Shown one piece after another: positions 27,093 to 36,091 of a DNA stretch of 64,000 nucleotides (position 1 is its first letter; each line of letters starts with the position of its first letter). Source of the stretch: Thermasporomyces composti. Its GTDB lineage: Bacteria > Actinomycetota > Actinomycetes > Propionibacteriales > Actinopolymorphaceae. The stretch spans positions 2,108,001 to 2,172,000 of the forward strand of contig NZ_QTUC01000001.1 of the NCBI RefSeq assembly GCF_003386795.1, written 5' to 3'. A model generated the notes under the pieces. That model ran no database searches and was not told where the DNA came from. It saw nothing but the letters and a program-made list of their open reading frames with translations. The position numbers and the translations under genes are program-made.

Positions 27093-29600
27093 GTGCCGCG
27101 TCGGACGAGGTTGCTGCGGGCCGTGGTGGGCGCCCTCCTGGCGGTCCCGCTGTCCCTCAGCGGCGTCCTGGCAGCCGGGACGAGTCGTGCCGTCGCGCAG
27201 GAGCCCCAGGTCCGCGTCTACCTGGACTCCATGACCCCGGTCGTCGACGAGCGCACCCGGCAGGTCCGGATCAGCGGGCGGATCGTCAACACCGGTGACG
27301 TCGCGTTGACCACGGTCAACGCGATGTTGTGGTTCCACGACACACCTCTCACCACCCGTCAGGAGCTGGCGGCGGCGGCCCGGGAACGGCCCGGCGAGCG
27401 GCTCGGTCTCCGCGTCGACGAACCCTGGAGCCTCGTCGACGAGGTGACCGAACGACTGCGTCCAGGGCGTACGGCCTCCTTCCGGGTCGAGGTCCCCGTC
27501 GAAGACCTCCCCTTCGGGGCGGCGGGCGTCTACGTCGTCGGCGTCGACGTCCGAGGCACCCCAGAGTTCTCCAGCTCACGACAGACCTGGCGCGCCCGCA
27601 CGTTCCTGCCATACGTGCCCCGCGGCACCACCATGACGCCGGTCGAGGTCTCCTTCCTCCTCCCGCTCACCAGCGCCCCCAGCCTCGTCGCGGGCGACAC
27701 GTTCACCGGCAGTGACGGAGTCACGGGCACGACGGTCGCCGACGGCACGCCCAACCCTCACGAGTTCGGAACGGACGGACGCCTGAGCCGACTGCTCGAG
27801 CTCGGCTCGGACCACCGGCTCACCTTCGTCGTCGACCCGGAGCTGCTCGCCGAGGCCGAGCGCATGGCTGACGGCTACTCGACCTCCGCCGGCGTGTGGA
27901 TCGGGCCTGACCAGGCAGCGGACGTCCGTCGCTGGCTCAACCGGGCGCGGGGCGTGCTGGCCGCCCACCACACCTTGTTCCTTCCGTACGCCGACCCGGA
28001 CCTGCCCACCCTGCACCAGTACCAGCTCACCGACCGCTACCAGCGAGCGATGGACGTCGCCGCGGACGCCGTCCGGAAGTACCGCGCGAGTGGCACCGTG
28101 AGCTGGCCGAGCGGCGGGCGCGCCGACGCCGGGATGCTCGAGACGATCGCGGCCAGCGGCGGCGAGACCGTCCTGCTCAACCGCGAGGCCCTCCCACGAC
28201 TCCCGGCGGACGGTTCCAGCCCGGTGGCGTCACTCGCGACGCCGGAGGGCGCGCTCACCGCCCTGCTGGTCGACACCAACCTCACCGCTGGCGGTCCTGC
28301 CGGCCAGAGCTCGCCGGTCCACGTCCAGCAGCGGTTCCTCAGCGAGACCGCGCTGCTGGCGATGCAGGACGGTGGCGGCGGCCCCACCCCCTTGCGCCGG
28401 GTCGTCGCGGCGTTCCCGCGGAACTGGAACCCCGGCCCGTCCGGGCAGACGTTGTTCAGGGCGGTCGAGTCGATGACGTGGCTGCGACCGGTGTCGGCGG
28501 CCGCGCTGCTGTCGCAAGCGCCGACGGCCTACGGCGGACCGTTGGCTCGCGCGGACCGCCAGGGCACCCTCCACCCGAGCGTGATCAGCGAGCTGCGGCA
28601 GCTCTCGACGACCACCGAGACCATGCTCCAGCTGCTCGCCGAGCCCGAGGCGTCCGAGCCGGCGCTCGACCTGGGTTTCCTGCGGGGGACCTCGACCGCG
28701 TGGCGCCGTGATCCCCTGCAGGCCGCCCACCTCGTGGAGACCATGGACGGCAACCTCCAGTCGGCGATCAGCAAGGTCTCGGTGGTGCCACCGCGGCTCG
28801 TCACCCTCTCCAGTCAAACCGGACGCTTCCCGGTGACCATCTACAACGGCGGTGACGAGCCGGTGCGGGTACGGCTGCAGGTCAAGCCTCGGGACCCCGA
28901 GCTGCTCGACGTCGCGCCGATCGAGTCGGTGCGGGTCGATCCGAACCGTCGTGTGACGGTGAGCGTGACGGCTGCGGCGTCCGGCAAGGTGGCCCGTCAG
29001 GCGATCCAGATGGAGGCGCGGCTGGCCACGCCGTCCGGCATCGTCTTCGGACCCCCGGTCTCCTTCCCCGTCCAGGTCCGCGGCTACGGTCAGGTCGGTT
29101 GGGTGATCATCGGCGTCGGCCTCGGACTCATGGCGCTGGCCGCGGGCACGCGGATCTACCGCAGCGTCCACTCCGCCCTGCGGCGACGTCGAGCAGGCGG
29201 CACGCCGGTCGACCCGGCCGAGGCCGGAACCGCGACGGAACCCCCGACTCCCGCAGAGCCCGCACCTCCGGCAGCGACTCCCCCAGGGAGCGCGGACCTG
29301 ACGGAGCAGACCACCTCGGAGAGCGCGCCCAGCCCATCCGTCACACTGTCCGACGACACGCTCACGGACGCCGAGGAGAGCCAGGCGCGGTCATCCGGCA
29401 CGACGCGGACCGACAGGAAGCCGACCAAACCGACGGGCACCCACCTGGCCGGTTCCCAGCCGGCTGACACCGCACGACCTGACCCTCCAGGCGGCGCTCC
29501 GCGTGGCACAGCGCACGAGACGAGTCCGAATGGCACCGAGCGGCCCACCCAGACCGATCCGGCGGTCGCTCCGGCGCCATCGACCCGGGATAGGACGTGA
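27093..29600 (+). CDS. DUF6049 family secreted, membrane-anchored protein
   Basis: 835 residues, related to M. tuberculosis Rv3909 by position and composition. A signal peptide (about 1-36, RRTRLLRAVVGALLAVPLSL then AxA-like sites) leads into a large extracytoplasmic region that starts with an Ig-like segment on charge-rich beta strands (VRVYLDSMTPVVDERTRQVRI). One transmembrane helix (GQVGWVIIGVGLGLMALAAG) and a basic, then Pro/Thr/Ser-rich cytoplasmic tail of about 140 residues follow. Function is unknown. It always neighbours murJ in actinobacteria, so a role in envelope assembly is a reasonable inference. Confidence 0.85.
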   Translation: MPRRTRLLRAVVGALLAVPLSLSGVLAAGTSRAVAQEPQVRVYLDSMTPVVDERTRQVRISGRIVNTGDVALTTVNAMLWFHDTPLTTRQELAAAARERPGERLGLRVDEPWSLVDEVTERLRPGRTASFRVEVPVEDLPFGAAGVYVVGVDVRGTPEFSSSRQTWRARTFLPYVPRGTTMTPVEVSFLLPLTSAPSLVAGDTFTGSDGVTGTTVADGTPNPHEFGTDGRLSRLLELGSDHRLTFVVDPELLAEAERMADGYSTSAGVWIGPDQAADVRRWLNRARGVLAAHHTLFLPYADPDLPTLHQYQLTDRYQRAMDVAADAVRKYRASGTVSWPSGGRADAGMLETIAASGGETVLLNREALPRLPADGSSPVASLATPEGALTALLVDTNLTAGGPAGQSSPVHVQQRFLSETALLAMQDGGGGPTPLRRVVAAFPRNWNPGPSGQTLFRAVESMTWLRPVSAAALLSQAPTAYGGPLARADRQGTLHPSVISELRQLSTTTETMLQLLAEPEASEPALDLGFLRGTSTAWRRDPLQAAHLVETMDGNLQSAISKVSVVPPRLVTLSSQTGRFPVTIYNGGDEPVRVRLQVKPRDPELLDVAPIESVRVDPNRRVTVSVTAAASGKVARQAIQMEARLATPSGIVFGPPVSFPVQVRGYGQVGWVIIGVGLGLMALAAGTRIYRSVHSALRRRRAGGTPVDPAEAGTATEPPTPAEPAPPAATPPGSADLTEQTTSESAPSPSVTLSDDTLTDAEESQARSSGTTRTDRKPTKPTGTHLAGSQPADTARPDPPGGAPRGTAHETSPNGTERPTQTDPAVAPAPSTRDRT

Positions 29601-29613
29601 CGAGAGCACGACG

Positions 29614-31299
29614 GTGAGCACCGACACCGCCACACAGTCGAAGCCCCAGTCCCGCGGCTCCGGCCTCCTGAGAGCCAGCGCGATCATGGCGCTCGGCACG
29701 ATCGTGTCGCGGCTCACCGGCTTCCTGCGCAGCCTGGTCCTGGTCTGGGCGCTGGGCACGGCGCTGTTCGCCGACACCTTCAACCTCGCCAACACGATCC
29801 CGAACTCGCTCTACATCCTGGTCGCGGGTGGCGCGCTGAACGCGGTCTTCGTCCCCCAGCTCGTCCGGGCGATGAAGAACGACCCGGACGACGGCCAGGC
29901 GTTCGGGCAACGCCTCCTCACGCTCACCGCGCTCGTGCTCGCCGGCATGAGCGTCGTGGCCGTCGTGGCCGCGCCGCTGCTCGTCGGGCTGTACGCCAGC
30001 GGCGACTTGAAGGAGCCGGCCAACCGGCCCTACTTCGACCTCGCGGTGGTCTTCGCGTGGTACTGCCTGCCGCAGATCTTCTTCTACGGGCTCTACGTCA
30101 TCTTCGGCCAGATCCTCAACGCGCGCGGCCGGTTCGGCCCGATGATGTGGGCCCCGGTCCTCAACAATCTCGTCTCGATCGCCGTCTTCGCCGCGTTCAT
30201 CGTCGTCTCGGACGCCAGGACGCCCGAGGAGATCACCGGGGGCGAGGTCGCGCTGCTGGGCCTGGGATCCACCCTGGGTATCGCCGTCCAAGCGCTGTGC
30301 TTGGTCCCCGTGCTGCGCCGCGCCGGCTTCCAGCTGCGCCCGCGGTTCGACTTCCGCGGCGGTGGCGTGGGCAAGTCCGGTCGGCTGGCGATCTGGACGA
30401 TCGGATACGTCGTCGTCAACCAGGTCTGGTTCCTCGTCGCCACTCGCCTCACCACGGGCGTGGGAGCCGAGGCGCTCCGCCTCTTCGGTGACGACACGGG
30501 GTACGGCCTGACGCCCTACCTCAACGCGTACCTCATCCTCATGCTCCCGCACTCGGTGATCACGGTCTCGATCGTGGCGGCGCTCCTGCCCCGGATGAGT
30601 CGGTCGGCCGCCGACAACGACCCAGCACAGGTGCGGGCCGACCTCTCCCAAGGGCTCCGGCTGACCGCCGTGGCGATCATCCCGGCCGCCTACGCCTTCC
30701 TCGCCCTGGGCCCCGAGCTGACCGTCACGCTGTTCAACTACGGCCAGGTCGGGGAGCCGAGCGCCCGCTTCATGGGGTACGTGCTCATGGGATTCGCCCT
30801 CGGCCTGGTCGGCTTCTCCAGTCACCACGTCGTGCTGCGCGCGTTCTACGCCTACGAGGACACCCGCACTCCGGTGTTCATCCAGGTCGTGGTGGTCGCC
30901 ACCAGCATCGCGTGCGCGACCGCGGCGTACGCCGTGCTCCCAGTGCAGTGGAAGACGGTCGGGATCGCGGGGGCCTACGGCGTCGGGTACTGGGTCGGCT
31001 TCCTCCTCGCGCTGGCGGTCCTGCGCCGGCGGATCCACGGCGTGGACGGTCGCCGGCTCGCCAGCACGTACCTGCGGGCCGGTGCGGCGGGCCTGCTCGC
31101 GGCGGCCGCGGCGTTCGGCGTGGCGCGGTTGGTGAACGTCAGCCTCGACGGCGCTGTCAGCCCGGTGGTGGCGCTCGTCAGCGGCGGGGTCGTCCTCGGT
31201 GCCGGGTACCTCGCGCTGAGCTGGTCCTTCCGGGTCCGTGAGATCACCGAGCTGCTCGACGTCGCGCGACAGCGTCTCGGGAGGTCGGCGACCCACTGA
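29614..31299 (+). CDS. murJ: Lipid II flippase MurJ
   Basis: 561 residues, about 14 transmembrane helices, of the MviN/MurJ family that flips lipid II across the membrane. Family features include SGLLRASAIMALGTIVSRLTG with the conserved early Arg, NTIPNSLYILVAGGALNAVF, and MLPHSVITVSIVAALLPRMS. GTG 29614 is the first family-like start; it has only a weak GAGAG site and lies 13 nt after the DUF6049 stop, so it is probably cotranscribed. In M. tuberculosis the orthologue Rv3910 is fused to a pseudokinase and an extracellular domain; here that part is a separate gene 345 nt downstream. Confidence 0.95.
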   Translation: MSTDTATQSKPQSRGSGLLRASAIMALGTIVSRLTGFLRSLVLVWALGTALFADTFNLANTIPNSLYILVAGGALNAVFVPQLVRAMKNDPDDGQAFGQRLLTLTALVLAGMSVVAVVAAPLLVGLYASGDLKEPANRPYFDLAVVFAWYCLPQIFFYGLYVIFGQILNARGRFGPMMWAPVLNNLVSIAVFAAFIVVSDARTPEEITGGEVALLGLGSTLGIAVQALCLVPVLRRAGFQLRPRFDFRGGGVGKSGRLAIWTIGYVVVNQVWFLVATRLTTGVGAEALRLFGDDTGYGLTPYLNAYLILMLPHSVITVSIVAALLPRMSRSAADNDPAQVRADLSQGLRLTAVAIIPAAYAFLALGPELTVTLFNYGQVGEPSARFMGYVLMGFALGLVGFSSHHVVLRAFYAYEDTRTPVFIQVVVVATSIACATAAYAVLPVQWKTVGIAGAYGVGYWVGFLLALAVLRRRIHGVDGRRLASTYLRAGAAGLLAAAAAFGVARLVNVSLDGAVSPVVALVSGGVVLGAGYLALSWSFRVREITELLDVARQRLGRSATH

Positions 31300-31643
31300 G
31301 GGTCGGGGGGTTCGGCCGGCTGTCGCCGTCGACATGCGGTCGCGGCGGATCCGTGTGGCGGGGGATGTCACGTCGCCCTGATCCCCACCGGTTCAGGCCA
31401 GGCCGCTGCGTCAGGGCGTGCCGGTGCGCGCACGAGCGGCGCGAGGCACACCACAGGAGGGGAACGAATCGCGAGTCCGATCCGTCGAATCTCGCGACGG
31501 GTCCACTGGACCGCGCCCAACACCGGCGAGCGACCCACCACTTCTCGCGTCACCGTGCCAGCGGAACAATGCGTGGGGCATTAGCATGGGGTCGCAAGCC
31601 CAACGGTATGGGACCACGTGTCCCCTCGGCGAGCAGGAGGGCC
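31300..31643 (+). promoter_or_regulatory. Control region of the pseudokinase-sigM-anti-sigma operon
   Basis: 344 nt without a convincing ORF. It contains an ECF-type promoter GGAAC-N17-CGTCG (31461-31487) matching the consensus known for mycobacterial SigM. A housekeeping-like -10 TAGCAT lies at 31582-31587, and AGGAGG just before the GTG at 31644. A 7-bp inverted repeat TCGCGAG/CTCGCGA (31469-31475 and 31491-31497) overlaps the ECF promoter. Confidence 0.55.
31461..31487 (+). promoter_or_regulatory. SigM-type ECF promoter
   Basis: GGAAC at 31461-31465 and CGTCG at 31483-31487 are separated by exactly 17 bases, the spacing reported for SigM promoters. It would allow autoregulation of the operon that encodes the sigma factor. 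Confidence 0.5.
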
Positions 31644-33329
31644 GTGCATCCAACTGATGTCGACCCGGGCGTCACCCTCGCCGGCCGCTATCGGGTCGCA
31701 GAGCTTCTCGCCGAGACTCCTGGCGACGGCGGCGTTGCACAGACCTGGCGCGCGGTCGACGAGGTTCTGTCACGGTCCGTAGTTGTCTACGTACTGGCTG
31801 CTGATGACCCTCGAGCGGACGCGTTGCTCGAGGCGTCACGCCGTGCCGCCACCGCCACCGACGTGCGCTTCCTCCGGGTGCTCGACGCACTCCGTGACGA
31901 CGGTGTCGCCTACGTCGTTCGCGAGTGGGTGGCGGGGCGCAGCTTGGCCACGGTGCTCGCGGACGGACCACTGCCGCCGCACCAAGCCGGCCTCTTGGTG
32001 CGGGAGGTCGCCGAGGCCCTCGCCAACGCCCACGACCAGGGACTCGCCCACGAGCGGCTCGACCCCGACAGCGTGCTCATCACCGACTCGGGCGCGGTCA
32101 AGATCGTCGGACTCGCCACGCAAGCCGCGCTCGATGCCAGTGGGGGCACCAGTCAGACTGATCCGGCGCGGGCTGACGCGATCGGTCTCGGCCGGCTGCT
32201 CTACGCCGCCCTCACCGCACGGTGGCCGACCGGACCGCTCTGTGGACTCGACGCGGCCCCGCGAGCTGCTGACGGCAGCCTGCTCCTGCCGCGGCAGGTC
32301 CGCGCCGGCGTGCCACGACCGCTGGACGAGATCACCGAGCGCATCTTGCTCGATCAGCCCCGCAGTGGCGACCCACTGACGGCGCCGCGGGAGATCGCCA
32401 TGGCGCTCACCGAGGTCGTGGGGTCCACCCCGCTCGAAGGCGTCCTTCCTCCTCCCGCCGACCCGAGCCTCGACCCGACGATCGCGGCGCCGCCCGTCGC
32501 GCCTCGGCCCCCCTCCTACGCCGACCAGCCCACCCAGGTCGGCGGCCGGCCGGTGGACGTCGGTGGGCCCAATGGCGCGGGTCGCTGGAACAGCGACCAG
32601 GTGTCCGACTACCCCGCCGCGCAACCCACGGTCCCGGTCCGCTCCTACCCGCCACCCCGTCCGCCGGCCGCTCGTCCGTACCCCCCGGCCAGGCGACGTG
32701 GTCCGCGGTGGTCTCACATCGCCGGCGTCCTCGTCGGACTGGTCCTGCTCTGCGGCGTGGGGCTCTTCGCGTGGCAGCTCATGAGCCAGGCGTTCCGCCC
32801 GCCCCAATCGACACCATCGAGCTCGGCGAGCGCGGAGCCCTCCGCCACGCGCGACGCAGCTGAGCCGGGCACTCCGATCGAGATCGCCGCCGCCCGCGAC
32901 TACGACCCGTCGCCGGGGAGCGACGGCGAGGAGCACCCCGAGGACGTCGACAAGGCGTACGACGGTGATCCCTCCACCGTCTGGACGACGATGAGCTATC
33001 GCGGCGATCCTCGGCTGGGGCGCTTGAAGCCCGGTGTCGGTATCTGGTTCGACCTGGGCAGCGTCCAGTCCGTGGGCAGTGTGGAGCTGCAGCTGCTCGG
33101 CAACGGCACCGACTTGGAGATCCGCGTCGCACCGGACGACGCGGTAGGGCCGCCGGCCACCGCCGACGAATGGCGCACGGTGGAGTCGGTGACCGGGGCA
33201 GGCAGCGAGGTCACCATCGAGTTCGACAAGCCGGTCCGCACCCGGTACCTGCTCGTCTGGATGACCAAGCTGCCACCCGAGGGGTCGGAGTACCGAGGAG
33301 GCGTGGCCGAGATAGTCGTACGCCAATGA
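31644..33329 (+). CDS. Pseudokinase with discoidin-like extracytoplasmic domain (MviN C-terminal half)
   Basis: 561 residues. Residues 10-250 follow a protein kinase fold but lack the catalytic residues: VVVYVLAAD replaces the VAIK lysine, HERLDPDSVLI replaces HRDLKxxN, and KIVGLAT replaces DFG. A Pro-rich linker, one transmembrane helix (about 358-380) and a C-terminal F5/8-type galactose-binding-like domain (from about 410, DGDPSTVWTT) follow. In mycobacteria this module is fused to MurJ and recruits FhaA when phosphorylated. Here it is a separate gene with its own promoter. GTG 31644 has AGGAGG three bases upstream. Its stop overlaps the sigM start. Confidence 0.85.
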   Translation: MHPTDVDPGVTLAGRYRVAELLAETPGDGGVAQTWRAVDEVLSRSVVVYVLAADDPRADALLEASRRAATATDVRFLRVLDALRDDGVAYVVREWVAGRSLATVLADGPLPPHQAGLLVREVAEALANAHDQGLAHERLDPDSVLITDSGAVKIVGLATQAALDASGGTSQTDPARADAIGLGRLLYAALTARWPTGPLCGLDAAPRAADGSLLLPRQVRAGVPRPLDEITERILLDQPRSGDPLTAPREIAMALTEVVGSTPLEGVLPPPADPSLDPTIAAPPVAPRPPSYADQPTQVGGRPVDVGGPNGAGRWNSDQVSDYPAAQPTVPVRSYPPPRPPAARPYPPARRRGPRWSHIAGVLVGLVLLCGVGLFAWQLMSQAFRPPQSTPSSSASAEPSATRDAAEPGTPIEIAAARDYDPSPGSDGEEHPEDVDKAYDGDPSTVWTTMSYRGDPRLGRLKPGVGIWFDLGSVQSVGSVELQLLGNGTDLEIRVAPDDAVGPPATADEWRTVESVTGAGSEVTIEFDKPVRTRYLLVWMTKLPPEGSEYRGGVAEIVVRQ

Positions 33330-34090
33330 TTACGAGGACGCCCGGGGCCGTTACCAACGGTGACGGCGCCAGTGACAAGGAACTCCTCAAGCGGCATGTC
33401 GCCGGCGACCCGGACGCGTTCGCCGAGCTGTTCCGCCGGCACCGTGACCGCCTCTGGGCCGTGGCGCTCCGCACGCTGGCCGACCCGGAGGAAGCCGCCG
33501 ACGCGCTCCAGGAAGCGTTGATCTCGGCGTTCCGGAACGCCGGCCAGTTCCGTGGCGAGTCAGCGGTCACCACGTGGCTGCACCGGGTCGTGGTCAACGC
33601 CTGTCTGGACCGCGTGCGCCGCCGGGCGGTCCGCGCTGCCGACCCTCTCCCCGAGGACGACCGGGCCCCGGAGCTCGCCTCCGCCGGCCAGCCGGATCCC
33701 GCGGAGGCGGAGGAGCTTCGCCTCGACGTCATGACCGCACTCGACGCCCTCAACGCCGACCAGCGCGCGGCGATCGTCCTCGTCGACATGGAGGGCTACT
33801 CGGTCGAGGAGGCGGCGCGGATCTTGGACTGCGCACCTGGCACGATCAAGAGCCGGTGTGCCCGTGGTCGGGCAAAGTTGGCACCCCTCCTGCGTCACCT
33901 GCGGCCCACGCGGTCCACTGGGCAAGCCACGACCAGCGCGCGGAGTGACGGACAGACCGGGAACCCCGCGGGGTCCTCTGACGTCCAACGCGTGCCGAGG
34001 AACGGTCCGCGGACGGAGGCGGATCGTCCAAGCGTCCCGGCGAGCGGGCGTCGACGCGCGAACGAACCACCAGGAGGCGAGGTGAGGTGA
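33326..34090 (+). CDS. sigM: ECF RNA polymerase sigma factor SigM
   Basis: 254 residues. Region 2 (about 28-100, DPDAFAELFRRHRDRLWAVAL, then ALISAFRNAGQFRGESAVTTW) and region 4 (about 135-190, LNADQRAAIVLVDMEGYSVEEAARIL) are typical of ECF sigma factors; the last ~60 residues are an extra hydrophilic tail. ATG 33326 overlaps the pseudokinase stop (ATGA), and the gene's own stop overlaps the anti-sigma start (GTGA), so three genes are coupled. Position upstream of trxB-trxA identifies it as the Rv3911/SCO SigM orthologue, which responds to envelope or oxidative stress. Confidence 0.92.
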   Translation: MITRTPGAVTNGDGASDKELLKRHVAGDPDAFAELFRRHRDRLWAVALRTLADPEEAADALQEALISAFRNAGQFRGESAVTTWLHRVVVNACLDRVRRRAVRAADPLPEDDRAPELASAGQPDPAEAEELRLDVMTALDALNADQRAAIVLVDMEGYSVEEAARILDCAPGTIKSRCARGRAKLAPLLRHLRPTRSTGQATTSARSDGQTGNPAGSSDVQRVPRNGPRTEADRPSVPASGRRRANEPPGGEVR

Positions 34091-34977
34091 CGGTGAGTCA
34101 CGTCGGCAACGACCTCCTCGCCGACTTCCTCGAGGGTCTGCTCCCGGCGGACGACGAAGCCTGGGTGGCGGCGCACCTGCGCGGCTGCCCGACCTGCGCG
34201 CGAGCCCGCGATGCTCTCCTCGAGGTGCGTGCCCTTCTGCGTCACGCGGGTGCAGAACCGCTCCCGATGCCCGACGAGGTCGCGGAGCGTCTCGAGGCCG
34301 CCCTCGCGGCCGAGTCGCGGGCACGGGCGGAGCGAACCGGCGTGGTCTCTCTCCGCACCGCCGAGACACGGCGCACCCCTGGTCAGACGGAACCAGCCCA
34401 CCGAGACCGGCAGGATGGTCGCCGGCGCACCTCCGACCGGTGGGCTCGCCCGGCACGGCTGGTGCTCGCCGCCGCTGCGAGCGTGGCCGTGCTCGCCGGC
34501 GGCGCCGTGGTCGCCCGCGGCCTTCTGACCCCCGACACGACGACGGTCGCCGGGAACCCGCCCACGTCGTCCACCCCGACCCCGAGCCCCACGACCACCG
34601 CGCCCTCGACCCGGGCGCCGCGCACCTTCGCGTTCAAGACGCACTCGACGGTGCCCGCGCTCTCCACCGATGGATTCGCCGACGAGGTCAGCCGGCTGGT
34701 CGAGGCCCGTCCCCCGGGCAGCTCGCCGACCCGGGAGGGCTTCGGACTGTCCGGCAACGAGCCCGGTGTGGCGGGCAGCGCCAACCGCTGTGTCGAGCGG
34801 GTCCTGGACGAGGCGGGGGCGGGGAGCCCACTCGACGTGACCGCGGGCCAGCTCGACGGCCGTCCCGTCCAGGTGGCGATTGTGGTCGAGCGGGACAGCG
34901 TCCGTGCCTATGCGATCCAGGGGTGCCCTGGGGCGAACGCCCGAATCGTGCACCACGCGTCGGTGACGCCGCGCTGA
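34087..34977 (+). CDS. Anti-sigma factor with zinc-finger domain
   Basis: 296 residues. The N-terminal anti-sigma domain has the ZAS motif His30-x3-Cys34-x2-Cys37 (HLRGCPTCARA). One transmembrane helix (about 123-146) and a Thr/Pro-rich linker lead to an extracytoplasmic domain with two cysteines that could form a disulfide. It should hold SigM at the membrane and release it under stress. Coupled to sigM by a four-base overlap. The ZAS cysteines suggest, but do not prove, redox sensitivity. Confidence 0.9.
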   Translation: MTVSHVGNDLLADFLEGLLPADDEAWVAAHLRGCPTCARARDALLEVRALLRHAGAEPLPMPDEVAERLEAALAAESRARAERTGVVSLRTAETRRTPGQTEPAHRDRQDGRRRTSDRWARPARLVLAAAASVAVLAGGAVVARGLLTPDTTTVAGNPPTSSTPTPSPTTTAPSTRAPRTFAFKTHSTVPALSTDGFADEVSRLVEARPPGSSPTREGFGLSGNEPGVAGSANRCVERVLDEAGAGSPLDVTAGQLDGRPVQVAIVVERDSVRAYAIQGCPGANARIVHHASVTPR

Positions 34978-35020
34978 GACCGCGTTGTCCCGCCCGCCGC
35001 GGCTGGCGACTGGTAGCTGC

Positions 35021-35046
35021 GGAATGTCGCGCACCTAGGATCGGTT
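35021..35046 (+). promoter_or_regulatory. SigR/SigH-type promoter of trxB-trxA
   Basis: GGAAT (35021-35025), 18 bases, GTT (35044-35046): an exact match to the thiol-stress sigma consensus GGAAT-N18-GTT known from Streptomyces trxBA. A housekeeping-like TAGGAT (35036-35041) overlaps it, so two promoters may be stacked. Confidence 0.65.
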
Positions 35047-35088
35047 ACCTCAGTGGGCACCACCGTTGCCGAGGGGAGCGAGGAAGAC

Positions 35089-36060
35089 GTGTCCGACGTC
35101 CGGAATGTCATCATCATCGGCTCCGGCCCAGCCGGGTACACCGCCGCTCTCTACGCCGCGCGGGCGGGACTGTCTCCGCTGGTCTTCGAGGGGTCCGTGA
35201 ACGCCGGCGGCGCGCTCATGAACACGACGGAGGTCGAGAACTTCCCGGGTTTCCCCGACGGCATCCTCGGCCCCGATCTCATGGACGCGTTCCGCAAGCA
35301 GGCCGAACGCTTCGACGCCGAGCTGGTGCCCGACGACGTGGTGCGGGTCGACCTCACCGGTGAGATCAAGAAGGTCTGGGACTCCTCCGGCACCGAGCAC
35401 CGTGCGCGGGCGGTGATCCTCGCGATGGGCTCTGCCTACCGCAAGCTCGGAGTGCCGGGCGAGGACCGGCTGTCCGGGCACGGCGTGTCCTGGTGCGCGA
35501 CGTGTGACGGTTTCTTCTTCCGCGACCAGGACATCGCGGTGGTCGGCGGCGGCGACTCGGCGATGGAAGAGGCCACCTTCCTCACCAGATTCGCCCGCTC
35601 GGTCACGGTCATCCACCGCCGCGACGAGCTGCGGGCCAGCAAGATCATGCAGGACCGCGCCTTCGCCAACGACAAGATCAAGTTCCTGTGGAACACCCAG
35701 GTGGTCGAGATCCTGGGCGATGAGAAGGTGTCCGGGGTCGAGCTGGTCAATGTCAAGACGGGCGAGAAGTCCGTCCTGCCGATCACTGGCCTCTTCGAAG
35801 CGATCGGCCACGATCCGCGCAGCGAGCTCGTCCGGGGCCAGGTCGACCTCGACCCCGACGGCTACATCCGTGTGGAGGCGCCCACGACGCGCACCAACCT
35901 GCCAGGCGTCTTCGCCGCCGGTGATGTCGTCGACCGGATCTATCGTCAAGCGGTGACCGCCGCCGGAACCGGCTGCGCCGCGGCGATCGACGCCGAACGC
36001 TACCTGGAACATGTGGGCGACGTCGCGGCCGAGCAGGGTCGCCAGACCGTCCAAGCGTGA
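35089..36060 (+). CDS. trxB: Thioredoxin reductase
   Basis: 323 residues. FAD-binding [19 protein letters not shown] at the N-terminus, redox pair Cys136/Cys139 in [15 protein letters not shown] motif [15 protein letters not shown], and the C-terminal FAD motif [21 protein letters not shown]. It reduces TrxA with NADPH. I chose GTG 35089 (after GAGGAAG) because homologues start [13 protein letters not shown]; the in-frame GTG at 35053 would add twelve unlike residues and lies almost at the predicted transcription start. TrxA follows after 31 nt. Confidence 0.96.
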   Translation: MSDVRNVIIIGSGPAGYTAALYAARAGLSPLVFEGSVNAGGALMNTTEVENFPGFPDGILGPDLMDAFRKQAERFDAELVPDDVVRVDLTGEIKKVWDSSGTEHRARAVILAMGSAYRKLGVPGEDRLSGHGVSWCATCDGFFFRDQDIAVVGGGDSAMEEATFLTRFARSVTVIHRRDELRASKIMQDRAFANDKIKFLWNTQVVEILGDEKVSGVELVNVKTGEKSVLPITGLFEAIGHDPRSELVRGQVDLDPDGYIRVEAPTTRTNLPGVFAAGDVVDRIYRQAVTAAGTGCAAAIDAERYLEHVGDVAAEQGRQTVQA

Positions 36061-36091
36061 GTAGCCAACCAAACCCGAGAGGAGAAGGCCT

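Noticed and set aside
29362-31371. Minus-strand frame of 669 codons opposite murJ
   Set aside because: Composition is that of an antisense shadow (Arg, Asp, His-rich) and it spans two real genes.
31563-31587. ECF promoter at GGAACA near 31563
   Set aside because: No CGTC or GTT at the required distance downstream; the match at 31461-31487 is better.
31418-31657. Plus-strand 79-codon frame in the gap before the pseudokinase
   Set aside because: Overlaps the start of the pseudokinase gene, has no ribosome-binding site of its own, and covers the ECF promoter.
35053-35088. trxB start at GTG 35053
   Set aside because: It lies almost on the predicted transcription start and adds twelve residues absent from homologues; GTG 35089 has a ribosome-binding site and the family N-terminus.
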